Assembly: GCF_000312045.1 (NCBI RefSeq)
Contig: NZ_HE978634.1
Coordinates: 739,940 to 803,939 of the forward strand
DNA from: Noviherbaspirillum massiliense JC206
GTDB taxonomy: Bacteria; Pseudomonadota; Gammaproteobacteria; Burkholderiales; Burkholderiaceae_D
Length of the DNA: 64,000 nt
Reading direction: 5' to 3'
Within the stretch, counting starts at the first letter, position 1, and each line of letters opens with the position of its first letter. The notes beneath the pieces were generated by a model that saw nothing but the letters and a program-made list of their open reading frames with translations, was not told where the DNA came from and did not search any database. Of the stretch, positions 46,197-55,463 are shown piece by piece. A program made the translations under genes and the position numbers.

Positions 46197-48074
46197 TTAA
46201 CCACCGACACTGAAAGTTCTGCCTTCGTATCCACCCTGAAAGACATTGATGCCTTTCCCTGTCCACCGTATCGTTTCCCGGTTGAGTGCATTGTATTCAG
46301 GGCTATCGAGTTTATAAGCGTAGCTGCTCCCGGTCCTGATAACACGGGCTGTACCGGCTCCGACAACATCGGATGGATAATATCCGGAGACCATGACTGC
46401 CGAGAGCTTTGCGCCAGGCTCGGAAATCAGTGACCAGCGCACAGGCTCATAAGAGCTGAGCACCAGAACCAGGGGTTTCGCCGAGCGGCGGATGCGGACT
46501 TCGACATGCCCCATTCGGCGTCCCGCGGCCATGGATTGAGCACCGCTTGATCCTTGGTAAACCCCAACGGCTTCCACTTGCGCTTCGCGAGCAAGGTCGG
46601 CGATCGGACCGGATGCAGGTCCATACGAAAGGGGCGCAGACGGGGCAGCGGCTGGCATGCCTCGAAAGCTCCCGTTGTACGCATCGGCAGCCCGTGCCTC
46701 TTCTTGCGCCTTGAGCTTGGCCAGCTGGCGCTCCAGGTTGAAAGCAGCCAGTAATTCGTCCAGAGGCTTGGCGTCGCCCGCTTGTACCATGTCTCCGAAC
46801 CACATCCCGTTGTATTCCCTGCGCATATAGCCGGTCCGCCCTGCCAGTGGCGCGAGGATGCCCGCATTGCCTTCCCTGGTTTCAACGGGAGACAGTGTGG
46901 ATTTCTCTATGTCGAATACCCACGGTTTGGTACCAGTCCCACCCGCCTGGTAAGAGTCGACCAGGAGCGTAGTTTCGCCGAGCTTGCCATATTGATTCAC
47001 TAAAAATTCGGCAGTAGGCCACAAAGCTTCGTTGCCGGATTCCAGGTCGACTGCCATGAAGTCTCGCGAGGAAATGAAGACAATCGCTTTGCCCTCTCGC
47101 ATCAGGATGGGCGGCGAAGAAGTCACGCCTTGCCCCTGCTTGATGCTGAATTCCTTGATGGCTGTGCCTTTGATTCCTTCCGGTGCACGCTCATGTTCGA
47201 CGAGCGAAAACGCCCTTTGCGATCCAAGCAGGACGCGCGATGGCGAACTGCTTACGGACAGCCCCCAGGTCTGGCGACGAAGTTCAATCGGGTGAGGTTC
47301 GATTTTCCCCTTCTGGAAATCGACATATACGAGCGAGCCATTCTTCTGCTCATTCGCCAGAGCGGCCGAAATCTCTGGCAGCCATGCGAGAAATTGAGTA
47401 ATTTCCTTGGCATTCCAGAGTGTTGCGCCGGTTTCCGTATCGATGAAGGCGACTCGGCTGTTACTGATCTGGATTGCCGCCACGCGCCCGTTCGGTGACA
47501 GAAGCACATGATGCGAGGCTTCCGGCAGCGAAGGCAGGCTGGCGATCTTCTTGCCGCCGGGGATTTCGATTGAAGCAAACTCGCCGCTCGTACCGCGCAG
47601 CACGGCAACACCAGCATTCGCAGCAGCAGCGCCCGAGTAGATATTCGCAATGCTTCGTACCAGAGCAGGAGAGCCGAGCGGCTGCTTCGGACGCAGGGGA
47701 GGTTGCGCAATAAGGAGGGCAACCTGCCGGATGCCCAGGAATTGCAGCAATTGGCCGTCCTGTGCGCTCAGGCATTCACGACTAAGAAGGCCTTTGACCT
47801 TCGCAACAGTATCGAAACGTCCTATCGATATTCCCTGGCTGCAGGTTAATGCACGCAACTGGAGTCGCGAGGCATACTGCTCTTCAAAGGATTTCAACGC
47901 GGCTTCGTTGTCTTGGAGACGCGCCCGCAGGCTTTCCTCTGCAATCCTAACCTCTGCATTTGGCGGGAATGCCTTGTTCACTTTTTCGTGCGGCGGCAGG
48001 AAGATCTCCTGTAATTGCGTGCAGCCCGAAACTGAAACGCATAACACCAGGACGACGAATGCGGCACGAAACAT
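46197..48074 (-). CDS. Large lipoprotein with beta-propeller-like central region
   Basis: GGGAG lies six bases before the start at 48074. A lipoprotein signal ends VSVSGC (residue 18). The 625-residue protein has a helical segment (30-80), a region around 160-430 with WD/PQQ-like strand periodicity (VAVLRGTSGEFASIEIPGG; GRVAAIQISNSRVAFIDTETG), a proline/alanine linker, and a C-terminal beta domain. It lies alone on the minus strand. Function unknown. Confidence 0.7.
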   Translation of the reverse strand: MFRAAFVVLVLCVSVSGCTQLQEIFLPPHEKVNKAFPPNAEVRIAEESLRARLQDNEAALKSFEEQYASRLQLRALTCSQGISIGRFDTVAKVKGLLSRECLSAQDGQLLQFLGIRQVALLIAQPPLRPKQPLGSPALVRSIANIYSGAAAANAGVAVLRGTSGEFASIEIPGGKKIASLPSLPEASHHVLLSPNGRVAAIQISNSRVAFIDTETGATLWNAKEITQFLAWLPEISAALANEQKNGSLVYVDFQKGKIEPHPIELRRQTWGLSVSSSPSRVLLGSQRAFSLVEHERAPEGIKGTAIKEFSIKQGQGVTSSPPILMREGKAIVFISSRDFMAVDLESGNEALWPTAEFLVNQYGKLGETTLLVDSYQAGGTGTKPWVFDIEKSTLSPVETREGNAGILAPLAGRTGYMRREYNGMWFGDMVQAGDAKPLDELLAAFNLERQLAKLKAQEEARAADAYNGSFRGMPAAAPSAPLSYGPASGPIADLAREAQVEAVGVYQGSSGAQSMAAGRRMGHVEVRIRRSAKPLVLVLSSYEPVRWSLISEPGAKLSAVMVSGYYPSDVVGAGTARVIRTGSSYAYKLDSPEYNALNRETIRWTGKGINVFQGGYEGRTFSVGG

Positions 48075-48498
48075 GGACTCTCCCAAAGTTTGCGGTGTGG
48101 ATGAATAAGCCTTGCGGTGGTCCAAGTCGGCGGGATCAAAGGATTTAAAGAAATTGTTTTACGGGCTGGCGTCTTGCCCCTTTCGGGCCCTATGGAGAAA
48201 TGCCGGTACCTAGATTTAACTGGCGGTAATCTTAACGAATTTTCCATAATGAAAACAGTTATTCGGGCACCGGGACCAGAAGGGCGTCTCGCCCGGAAGA
48301 CAGGTCGTGCACCAAACCTGCATATTCACAGGCGAATCAGGATCGGGCCTGCGGGGTTGGTTTTCTGATAAGCCGGGCTATGTTGAAAGAAGGAGCGCAG
48401 TGCGGTCCGGCTTACTGGCCGGAATTCCTCATGCTGCCGCTTCGTGCCCGCCCGGCGCGCCGTGGCGGCAATTCAACAGGTTACGCGAGGAGACAACC
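48075..48498. other. Divergent intergenic region (424 bp) before the glutamine synthetase
   Basis: The region separates the lipoprotein and glnA genes. A GAGGAG ribosome site precedes glnA. No convincing sigma-54 site (GG-N10-GC) was found. A low-GC run at 48200-48270 may hold promoters. Confidence 0.4.
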
Positions 48499-50004
48499 AT
48501 GCCCACGCACAGCACCAGTACCACTCGTCCATCCATGGTGTCCGTCCAGCCCGGCTCCTTTCAGGTGAACCGGCCGAGGAGTCCGGACGACGTGATAGAG
48601 ATGATCACGGAAAACAATATCGAAATCGTCGATCTGCGCTTCACCGACCTGCCCGGGCTCTGGCAGCACTTCTCGCTCACCTTGCCCGAGATAAATCCCG
48701 GCCTGTTCAGCGAGGGCGCCGGCTTCGACGGCTCTTCGATCCGGGGCTTCCAGGAGATCCATGAATCGGACATGCTGCTCAAGCCCGATCCCACCACTGC
48801 CTTCATCGACACCGAGTACGACGTGCCGACGCTGGCGATGATCTGCGACGTGTTCGATCCGGTGCAGCAACGGCCTTACTCGCGCGATCCGCGCTACGTC
48901 GCGCGCAAGGCCGAGTCCTACGTGACCCAGAGCGGCATCGCCGACATCTGCTACTTCGGGCCGGAACTGGAGTTCTTCATCTTCGACTCGATCCGCTACG
49001 CACAGGACCAGCATTGCGGCTACTACTTCGTCGAATCCGCCGAAGGGGAGTGGACCTCGGGACGCGACGAAGGCGCCTACGGTGGCGGCAACCTCGGCTA
49101 CAAGCCGCGCTACAAGGAAGGCTATTTCCCGGTGCCGCCGCACGACACGCTGCAGGACATCCGTTCCGAGATCGTGCTCGAACTGATGGAAGCCGGCATC
49201 CAGGTCGAGATCCATCACCATGAAGTCTCCACCGCCGGCCAGAACGAGATCGACATGCGCTTCGCCCCGCTGCTGCGCATGGCAGACAACGTAATGATCT
49301 ACAAGTACATCTGCAAGAACGTCGCGCGTCGCTTCGAGAAGGTGGCGACCTTCATGCCCAAGCCGATCTTCGCCGACAATGCAAGCGGCATGCACTGCCA
49401 CCAGAGCCTCTGGCAGGAAGGCAAGAACCTGTTCTTCGATCCCTCCGGCTATGCACTGACGTCCCAGATGTGCCGCTGGTACATCGGCGGCCTGCTGCAG
49501 CATGCGCCGGCGCTGATGGCCTTCTGCGCGCCCACCACCAATTCCTACAAGCGCCTGGTGCCCGGCTACGAAGCGCCGGTGAATCTCGCCATGTCCCAGC
49601 GCAACCGCTCCGCCGCGGCACGCATCCCGATGTATTCCGAGGCCGCCAATGCCAAGCGCGTGGAATTCCGCTGCCCCGATCCTTCAGCGAATCCCTACCT
49701 CGCCTTCGCGGCAATGCTGATGGCCGGCATGGACGGGGTCGAGAAAAAGATCGACCCGGGCGAGCCGCTGGACAAGAACATCTACGACCTGCCGCCGGAA
49801 GAGGCGCGGAAGGTGAAGCAGGTGCCGGGTTCGCTGGAAGAATCACTGCAGGCACTGGAAGAGGACCATGCCTTCCTGCTCAAGGGCGATGTATTCACCC
49901 GTGACGTCATCGACACCTGGATCGAGTACAAGCGCAAGCACGAGATCGACCCGGTGCGCCTGCGCCCGCATCCCTGGGAATTCCATCTGTACTTCGATAT
50001 CTGA
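48499..50004 (+). CDS. glnA: Type I glutamine synthetase (alternate start/long form)
   Basis: GAGGAG lies six bases before the ATG. The 501-residue enzyme makes glutamine from glutamate, ammonia and ATP. It has an extra N-terminal arm of about 30 residues (THSTSTTRPSMVSVQP), then DLRFTDLPG, the FGPELEFF metal site, and the adenylylation-site tyrosine Y429 in NIYDLPPEE. The usual ntrBC genes are not adjacent, so this may be a second GS. A long in-frame upstream extension is not supported by a ribosome site. Confidence 0.92.
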   Translation: MPTHSTSTTRPSMVSVQPGSFQVNRPRSPDDVIEMITENNIEIVDLRFTDLPGLWQHFSLTLPEINPGLFSEGAGFDGSSIRGFQEIHESDMLLKPDPTTAFIDTEYDVPTLAMICDVFDPVQQRPYSRDPRYVARKAESYVTQSGIADICYFGPELEFFIFDSIRYAQDQHCGYYFVESAEGEWTSGRDEGAYGGGNLGYKPRYKEGYFPVPPHDTLQDIRSEIVLELMEAGIQVEIHHHEVSTAGQNEIDMRFAPLLRMADNVMIYKYICKNVARRFEKVATFMPKPIFADNASGMHCHQSLWQEGKNLFFDPSGYALTSQMCRWYIGGLLQHAPALMAFCAPTTNSYKRLVPGYEAPVNLAMSQRNRSAAARIPMYSEAANAKRVEFRCPDPSANPYLAFAAMLMAGMDGVEKKIDPGEPLDKNIYDLPPEEARKVKQVPGSLEESLQALEEDHAFLLKGDVFTRDVIDTWIEYKRKHEIDPVRLRPHPWEFHLYFDI

Positions 50005-50042
50005 AGGCGCCGCATGAAGGGCATGAAGCGCGCAGAGGAAAG

Positions 50043-50076
50043 AAGGCGGCGGGCCAGGAGAATGGCCGCCGCCTTT
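50043..50076 (+). terminator. Rho-independent-like terminator of glnA
   Basis: AAGGCGGCG-GGCC pairs with GGCCGCCGCCTT with one bulged base, followed by TTT and then mixed sequence. It is 39 bases after the glnA stop, converging on the CBS gene. Confidence 0.7.
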
Positions 50077-50120
50077 GAATCCACCGGCCCGCTCAGCGGC
50101 AAGGGGGAAGACCAAAAATC

Positions 50121-50582
50121 CTAATGCCGGGTGGTCGGCTGCCTTCCGGTGCTGGGCCGGTCCGGCGCAATCGGCGCGGAGATATCCTCCAGTGCGCTGT
50201 CGGTTGACGCCGTCTGGCGCGTGGCGAGGTCGCCCAGCGAAACCACGCCCGTCAATTCCATGTTGCGGTTGATCACCGGGATCCGCCGGATCTGCTGTTC
50301 ACCCATCTGCTGCAATACCTCGCCCACGGTCTGGTCCTCGTAGCACCACAGCACCTGGTCGCTCATCACATCCGAAACGCGGCAATCGGCTGGCGCCTTG
50401 CCATCCGCTACGGCGCGGATGGTGATGTCGCGGTCGGTAATCATGCCTACCAGCTTCTTGCCATTGCATACGGGAATTGCGCCAATGTTCTGGTCGCGCA
50501 TCCGCTGCGCTGCCTGCTGCAGATTATCGTCCGGGGAAATGACGGTTACGTCATGGCTCATGACTTCGGAAATCGCTTGCAT
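50121..50582 (-). CDS. CBS-pair domain protein (third paralogue)
   Basis: The 153-residue protein has two CBS motifs, MSHDVTVISPDDNLQQAA to MITDRDITIRAVADG and MSDQVLWCYEDQTVGEVL to GVVSLGDLA. The tail is short. It is a diverged relative of the 16934 and 30572 proteins and lacks the shared 174-base block. It converges with glnA. Confidence 0.9.
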   Translation of the reverse strand: MQAISEVMSHDVTVISPDDNLQQAAQRMRDQNIGAIPVCNGKKLVGMITDRDITIRAVADGKAPADCRVSDVMSDQVLWCYEDQTVGEVLQQMGEQQIRRIPVINRNMELTGVVSLGDLATRQTASTDSALEDISAPIAPDRPSTGRQPTTRH

Positions 50583-50861
50583 GTTCGCCTCCTCGATTCA
50601 ATCCGGTCACCTGTCGGACTCGTTTGGAGACCGCCATGGCTATAGAGTTTCCCGCAGCGCGTCGATGTGGGACGCGCGACGTTTCATATTCGACGGATCG
50701 CTTTGAGGGGTGTGTCCGGAATGGCATGCCAGCAGCGGCAGTGAAGCGGAAACCGAACATATCCTGTGTTTGCGAGGCGATGCGAAAACAAGCATGAACC
50801 TTGCGCGGCACGGCAGGACTAATGGGTTTGATGCAGTTGATTCTTTTTGAAAGGAAATTCC

Positions 50862-51026
50862 ATGGCCGCGAACACAAAGAACAAGTATCCCGCAGACAAA
50901 GCAGGAACGAGGTACGCCGAATTCAAGAACACCAAGCGCGTGCCGCCCGGCAAGACACGTGCGGAACGAATGGGAAAGCAGCCCAGCGGCAGCGCAGCCG
51001 CCCAGCCGCCGGCCAAGCAATCCTAG
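50862..51026 (+). CDS. Small basic hypothetical protein (54 residues)
   Basis: A 54-codon gene beginning MAANTKNKYPAD after AAAGGAA. It is Lys/Arg and Pro/Ala rich (FKNTKRVPPGKTRAERMG; QPPAKQS) and may be a DNA- or membrane-associated peptide. No family is recognised. It is too short for many gene finders. Confidence 0.5.
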   Translation: MAANTKNKYPADKAGTRYAEFKNTKRVPPGKTRAERMGKQPSGSAAAQPPAKQS

Positions 51027-51354
51027 CGCCGGCGCACCGGCCGAAGAATGTCCGGCCGCGTAAAGCATCGACGGAGCCGGAAGCTGAACGGCGCATGCAG
51101 CACAAGCTGGGCCAGCTGCATGAGAGCCGATCGCTGCAGCCGGCCCTTTTCCACTTCATACATCTCCCGGTGTCCGCTGCTGTCGGTTCGGGCCTTCGTT
51201 CCCGCAATTCATGGGTCCCATACGCGGAGAGGCGATGCCAGACTTTCGTCCTGCAGAGCCGGTTTTTCCGGCATTGGGACGACTAAATGACGACACGGCG
51301 CTTTCATCCGGGCCGGGGATGAAAGCGTCGCCTTCCTTCAAGCGGCCCCGCTGT
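51027..51354. other. Intergenic region (328 bp) with a hairpin
   Basis: Between the 54-residue gene and the convergent lysine-rich gene. It holds a strong hairpin at 51299-51327 and no credible gene. Confidence 0.4.
51299..51327. terminator. GC hairpin between convergent genes
   Basis: An 11-bp perfect stem CGCTTTCATCC / GGATGAAAGCG with a 7-base loop lies 28 bases from the end of the minus-strand gene. No T-run is present on either side, so termination is tentative. Confidence 0.55.
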
Positions 51355-51897
51355 TCAGTGCAGCGTGGTGGAAGCTGTCATCGCCCGATTCCGGCCCCGG
51401 GGCGTTCTCTTGGTGGCGCCGCCTTTTCCCTTCGCGGCCTTCGGAGCGGGCGCCTTGCCGGACTTGGCTGCCGCCTTGTTCGCCATTTTCACGCTCGCCT
51501 TGCTCTTTGCCTGGGCGCCGCTTTTCGCGGCACCGCTCTTCTTGCCCATCTCGTTCCTCTTGAGCTTCACGGCGTCTGCCTTCATGCTGTCGCTGCCGTT
51601 GACCTGCGCAGTCCGGCGTTCAAACCGTGCCAGCGTTTCCTCGAAAAGCCTCTCCTTCGAGATCACCTCTTTCAGGTTGGCCGCCGGCGCAGCACCACGC
51701 CGCGAGCCGGACGCAGCCTTGCCCTGCTGCCGTTCCACCTGCATGTGATACCTGTCACGCGCCTTGCGTGCCCGCTCCATGCGCTGCAGGAGTCCCTTGC
51801 CGCTCAGGTTGCCCACCAGCGGCGGAAAACTCTCGTTGATCAGATTGAACTCGGTTTCGGAAACCAGCTTTCTTGCTGTCGTTCGAGGAATGGCCAT
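51355..51897 (-). CDS. Lysine/alanine-rich protein with histone-H1-like tail
   Basis: The ATG at 51897 is preferred, six bases after GGAG; an upstream ATG abuts that site. The 180-residue protein has an N-terminal helical region (TTARKLVSETEFNLINES), then a basic tail rich in Lys, Ala and Gly (KKSGAAKSGAQAKSKASVK). Such tails bind DNA non-specifically in bacterial H1-like proteins. It is adjacent to the 54-residue basic gene. Confidence 0.62.
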   Translation of the reverse strand: MAIPRTTARKLVSETEFNLINESFPPLVGNLSGKGLLQRMERARKARDRYHMQVERQQGKAASGSRRGAAPAANLKEVISKERLFEETLARFERRTAQVNGSDSMKADAVKLKRNEMGKKSGAAKSGAQAKSKASVKMANKAAAKSGKAPAPKAAKGKGGATKRTPRGRNRAMTASTTLH

Positions 51898-52139
51898 CTC
51901 CATCTCCTTTCATAAAAATATGAATGAGATAAGCGGCAAGCATGAAAGTTTCCCTTTTTGAATGCAGTGCATACACTGCTGGGACATGCGCGTGCGCTGT
52001 TTTTACACATGCCGCGCTCATGAACGTAGAATTGCGGCGCCATCGCAAAACGCCTGGCATGCCCTTCACACTGATGGCGGCAAAGGTCGATTGGAAACTC
52101 GGGATCGGGAGCCGAACGAATAGGGGGCTGCGAATTCGC

Positions 52140-52928
52140 TTACTGGAGTGGAGTCAAGCCGCTTGTATACCGGCAAGAAGGAAACTTCGCGCATCCCATG
52201 AATTGCTTGCCTGCGTTGACTCCGGACTTCACCGTGCGGGAGACCAGCTTGCCGCCGCATTTCGGGCATGCATCCGGATCAGCATTGGCGGCCACGATGC
52301 TCTGTACATGCCTGACGTGCTCACGGTGCGTTCTAAGCGATGCCGGCCGCCTGCCGGTTCGGATGCGTTCGATGACGTCCGTCACTTGCCGGTTGTCGAG
52401 AACGGTCTGGTTCTTCGACTTGATGTAGCGGATATAGCCGCCGGCTTGCGTGACGTTCTCAGGCATGGGTGTCTTGAACGTGCTGTCACCCACAAAAACA
52501 ATCACGGAGTGGATGGCCGCGCTGTCCAGTTCAAGAAGCGCTTCAAGCGCTTTGACATGCTTGAAGTTCTGGTGCAGCGGATTCTGGAATTTCGTGCTGT
52601 GCCTGTAGATCTTCTGCGTCCAGGTCTTTTGCCGGGCATCGCCGAAGATCCAGCCCTTCATGTTCTTGGTCTCGATCACGAAAACGCCGAAGCGTGACAC
52701 GATGACGTGATCGATCTGGGTCGTGCCATCCTCGACCGGCAAAGTGACGTTTTTGATCAGGTGGTACTCGTTGCGATCCAGCAGAAATTTTGCCGACAGG
52801 TTGACGACCGCTTCTCCAAGCATGCCCTTGAACCACGCCGATTTTGCGATGGCCGCAAGGAGCAGGAGCGGAATCAGGTACCAGAGATTGGCGAACAGTT
52901 GGGCGAGCAGGGAAGGCAGATTCACCAT
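52140..52928 (-). CDS. NERD-domain protein with topoisomerase-type zinc finger
   Basis: The start is taken at MVNLPSLLAQLF (52928); the frame is open upstream. One hydrophobic segment is at residues 5-25. A NERD nuclease-related domain follows, with LPVEDGTTQIDHVIVSRFGVFVIETKN. At the C-terminus a topoisomerase-I-type zinc finger, CPKCGGKLV...GCAKFPSCRYT, is clear. The start site is uncertain because the ribosome site is weak. Confidence 0.75.
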   Translation of the reverse strand: MVNLPSLLAQLFANLWYLIPLLLLAAIAKSAWFKGMLGEAVVNLSAKFLLDRNEYHLIKNVTLPVEDGTTQIDHVIVSRFGVFVIETKNMKGWIFGDARQKTWTQKIYRHSTKFQNPLHQNFKHVKALEALLELDSAAIHSVIVFVGDSTFKTPMPENVTQAGGYIRYIKSKNQTVLDNRQVTDVIERIRTGRRPASLRTHREHVRHVQSIVAANADPDACPKCGGKLVSRTVKSGVNAGKQFMGCAKFPSCRYTSGLTPLQ

Positions 52929-53052
52929 GAAATTTGCGATATCGAAAGCATATCGCCCGGCATGATCGAGCCGGGCATATGAGTGGCGCTGGCTTTTACA
53001 ATCACCTGCATGTCGGGCCTTGCCTGCTCGCCTTGGAGCGAAGTGAGTCGCC

Positions 53053-53565
53053 CTAGCTGCGAAGACTGTCGCTCGTACCGTATTTCTTGCACGCCTTGAT
53101 AGGTACCGGTTCCAGCATTTTCCAGTTGGAAGTTCCTTGCCGTGCCTCGCGCATGACGACGTTATAGATGCCTTTGTCGTAGCTCGCCTGTACGTCGTAG
53201 ACAAAACCCGGCCTGGCGATGAACAAGGTGCCGTAACGTATTGTGCTGCTGCTTGAGGAGAGAAACCGCTTCCGGGCGAAGATAAATTCCAGGTAGCGTA
53301 ATTCGCCCGTCGTCACGCCCACCTGGGCAACGCCCGGCTCCAGTTCAATGCGCCCGATATGCTCAGGCGTGCACTCGGATGTGACGCGGTGAATATCCAG
53401 GTCGGCCCAGATATTGGTCATCTTCGATCCCGAATCCACCTGGGTCCGGACCGTAAGATTCCTGGGTGCGGTGTCGGGATAAGTGGGGATGCCAGAGCAG
53501 CCTGCCAGTGAAACGATCAGCATGCTCAAGCCTAATCCACAGCCGGTCAATCGTGATTTCATCAT
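53053..53565 (-). CDS. Hypothetical lipoprotein
   Basis: The 170-residue protein has a lipoprotein signal with SLAGC (residue 23). A mature beta-rich region follows (RNLTVRTQVDSGSKMTNIWADLD, YGTLFIARPGFVYDVQASYDKG). It lies after the lipoprotein at 53584, 18 bases away, so the two likely share a transcript. No family is known. Confidence 0.65.
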   Translation of the reverse strand: MMKSRLTGCGLGLSMLIVSLAGCSGIPTYPDTAPRNLTVRTQVDSGSKMTNIWADLDIHRVTSECTPEHIGRIELEPGVAQVGVTTGELRYLEFIFARKRFLSSSSSTIRYGTLFIARPGFVYDVQASYDKGIYNVVMREARQGTSNWKMLEPVPIKACKKYGTSDSLRS

Positions 53566-53583
53566 TGGCTCTTATGCGGCTAG

Positions 53584-54093
53584 TTAGAAAATTTGACTCG
53601 GGTCCGGGCAGCCCATGTTGTCACCAGAGGCCCAGCCTTTCATTGCCGTGTCGATCAGGTCGACGCCGCGCCAGTACATGTCGACTTTCGTCCGGTCTTT
53701 GGCTACCGGATAAACGTCCGCAACGAAGTAATACCAGCCATCCTTGGGAATAGGGCCGACCGGGTTGTCCCATCTTTTCTGGAACGTGACTTCCGCTTTC
53801 CCGCCGGATGTTACGACGGCTGCCTTCGAGGTGTCGCCTACCTTGGTAGTGGAGCTGCCAAAGCCAATGGTCGGGCGCCTGGTGGAATAGATGTCGTAGG
53901 TGAGACACTCGGGCACTTTCTTGCTGAGTGTTTTGGTGACTTCGGCGAAGGAGCGCTTCACTTCGAAGCTTTCCTTCGAATAGGAGCTGCTGCCTTTCGC
54001 GATTTCCTTATATTCCGCAGGTGTCATCGGAACGGTGCCGCATGCCGACAGCAGGACTGCCGTGCCTGTCACTGCGATCATCTTTACTATCAT
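53584..54093 (-). CDS. Hypothetical lipoprotein
   Basis: The 169-residue protein has lipobox LLSAC (residue 18) and a mature domain with EVTFQKRWDNPVGPIPKDGWYYFVADVYP, a beta-rich pattern. It is the first of two lipoprotein genes. No family is recognised. Confidence 0.65.
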   Translation of the reverse strand: MIVKMIAVTGTAVLLSACGTVPMTPAEYKEIAKGSSSYSKESFEVKRSFAEVTKTLSKKVPECLTYDIYSTRRPTIGFGSSTTKVGDTSKAAVVTSGGKAEVTFQKRWDNPVGPIPKDGWYYFVADVYPVAKDRTKVDMYWRGVDLIDTAMKGWASGDNMGCPDPSQIF

Positions 54094-54236
54094 CTTCAGT
54101 CTCCCAAGTGATTCGGACAGGCAGCGAGTCTACCGACGTCATTTATTTGTGTCTATTTTGCAAGGTCGGAATGTCTCATTACTGTGACAAGCCATTCATG
54201 AAACGAGTGGGCAGGGTGAAATCCAAGTCGCGGACG

Positions 54237-54275
54237 CAAAAAACCCTGAGAGCCTTCTCGCCTCTCAGGGTTTTT
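54237..54275 (-). terminator. Rho-independent terminator
   Basis: A stem CCCTGAGAG / CTCTCAGGG with a 10-base loop is flanked by runs of A (54238-54243) and T (54271-54275). It can act in both directions, so it may end the metallo-beta-lactamase transcript and the region beyond. Confidence 0.8.
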
Positions 54276-54363
54276 CATGCAGCATGAAGCCTGCCGCTAT
54301 CGCAACCGCCTATTGATTCAGCCCGATCTGCGCATCGTTGAAGCGCTGATTGGGAATGGATCC

Positions 54364-55092
54364 CTACTGCGCAAGCCGCCGGCCCAACGCGCGCAGCAAT
54401 GCCGCGCCGTCACCTTTCCAGGCGCTGCCGTGCATGCATGCCAGGGTGGCGGGCGCTTCACTGGCCAGCTTCTCGATCAGGGCGCCGGCATGTCTGGTAT
54501 GCGAGAAGTAGTCCATCGGCTGGCGGAAAGCCTCGCTCGGTTCCAGGATGTCGTCTTCCGTCACTGCCAGCTTTCCCGCGCCGCCCTGGGTAAACAGGTC
54601 GCCGCAGAGCAGCGTGCCCGTGCTGGTCTCCATGAGATAGCCGGTTTCCCAGCCATGCGGCAGATGCGGCGCATCGAGCCACTTGACTTGGTGGTTGCCG
54701 AGGGCGAGCGTTTCGCCGTCCGCCATTGCCTGCGGCGGGCGGTCGGCAATGTCTTCGATGGAGACGAGCGCCGCGATCTGTCCGCACAGGGGAACGGCCT
54801 TCGGCGCCGCGGCCAGCCATGCGTTGAGGGAGCCGCATTCATCGGCTTCATAATGGGAGAAGCTGATGAAGCGCAGCCGGCAGGCGGGCATCACGCTTTC
54901 TACCGCCTCGCGCACCCAGGGGAACAATTTTCTCGGGCCGGTGTGGAACAGGAGAGGCTGTTCGTCGGCAACGAGATACTGGTTGAAGGAAAAGCCGCCG
55001 GGAACGGTGCCGACGGGCGTGTTGATGCGATAGATCCCGTCCGAGATTTCTTCGATGTTGGTGCCCAAAGCGTTGTTGGTGATACCCATCAT
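54364..55092 (-). CDS. Metallo-beta-lactamase-fold protein, ODP (flavodiiron) type
   Basis: The 242-residue protein starts MMGITNNALG. It has the MBL signature in FSHYEADECGSLN (H80, E82, D84, with E85 where His is usual), a CGDLF Asp, and a CMHGS. This HxExDx pattern marks oxygen-binding diiron relatives of flavodiiron proteins. The Asp-His to Asp-Glu change may alter metal binding. No flavodoxin domain is fused. Confidence 0.78.
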   Translation of the reverse strand: MMGITNNALGTNIEEISDGIYRINTPVGTVPGGFSFNQYLVADEQPLLFHTGPRKLFPWVREAVESVMPACRLRFISFSHYEADECGSLNAWLAAAPKAVPLCGQIAALVSIEDIADRPPQAMADGETLALGNHQVKWLDAPHLPHGWETGYLMETSTGTLLCGDLFTQGGAGKLAVTEDDILEPSEAFRQPMDYFSHTRHAGALIEKLASEAPATLACMHGSAWKGDGAALLRALGRRLAQ

Positions 55093-55463
55093 TGCCTCCC
55101 GTCATGAACAGGGGAAAGCCGGAATTCATCGCGCCATCTTTCCGCAGAATCGGGCCGCGCGCGCATTTCCGGCCGATACTGTTTCAGCTTCTGCTACTTC
55201 GCGGCTTGCGGTTTGATATTGCTTAAGGATGCATCGCCAATGCCCGCGGGGCTTTGATGCAGGGCGTACTGTCGAAGATGATGTCCGTTAGTATCAATCG
55301 CAATGCCGGATCGTTGATCCGGCTATCCCTGGAGTGACTTCGACACGCCCAAAAGAAAAGGGCGTAGGGTGCGCCGTGCGCACCATCCAATTCCGGTGCG
55401 CGCGACGCACCCTACTTCTCCGTGGCAATTTGAGATCCGCTCCAGGAGAATGGAGGCAACCCC
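55093..55463. other. Intergenic region (371 bp) with a REP element
   Basis: Between the MBL gene and the endonuclease III-like gene. It contains the 52-bp REP pair and no gene. Confidence 0.45.
55364..55415. repeat. REP/BIME pair (52 bp)
   Basis: The head GTAGGGTGCGCC (55364) and its inverted partner (ending 55415) are ten bases apart. It lies between the MBL-fold and endonuclease III-like genes. Confidence 0.85.

Noticed and set aside
45934-46266. A 110-codon minus-strand frame in the purine-rich gap
   Set aside because: It overlaps the lipoprotein end, lacks a ribosome site and has no recognisable fold.
48075-48498. A sigma-54 promoter for glnA
   Set aside because: No GG-N10-GC pair with TGGCAC/TTGC context was found in the gap; TGGCGTCTTGC has the wrong spacing.
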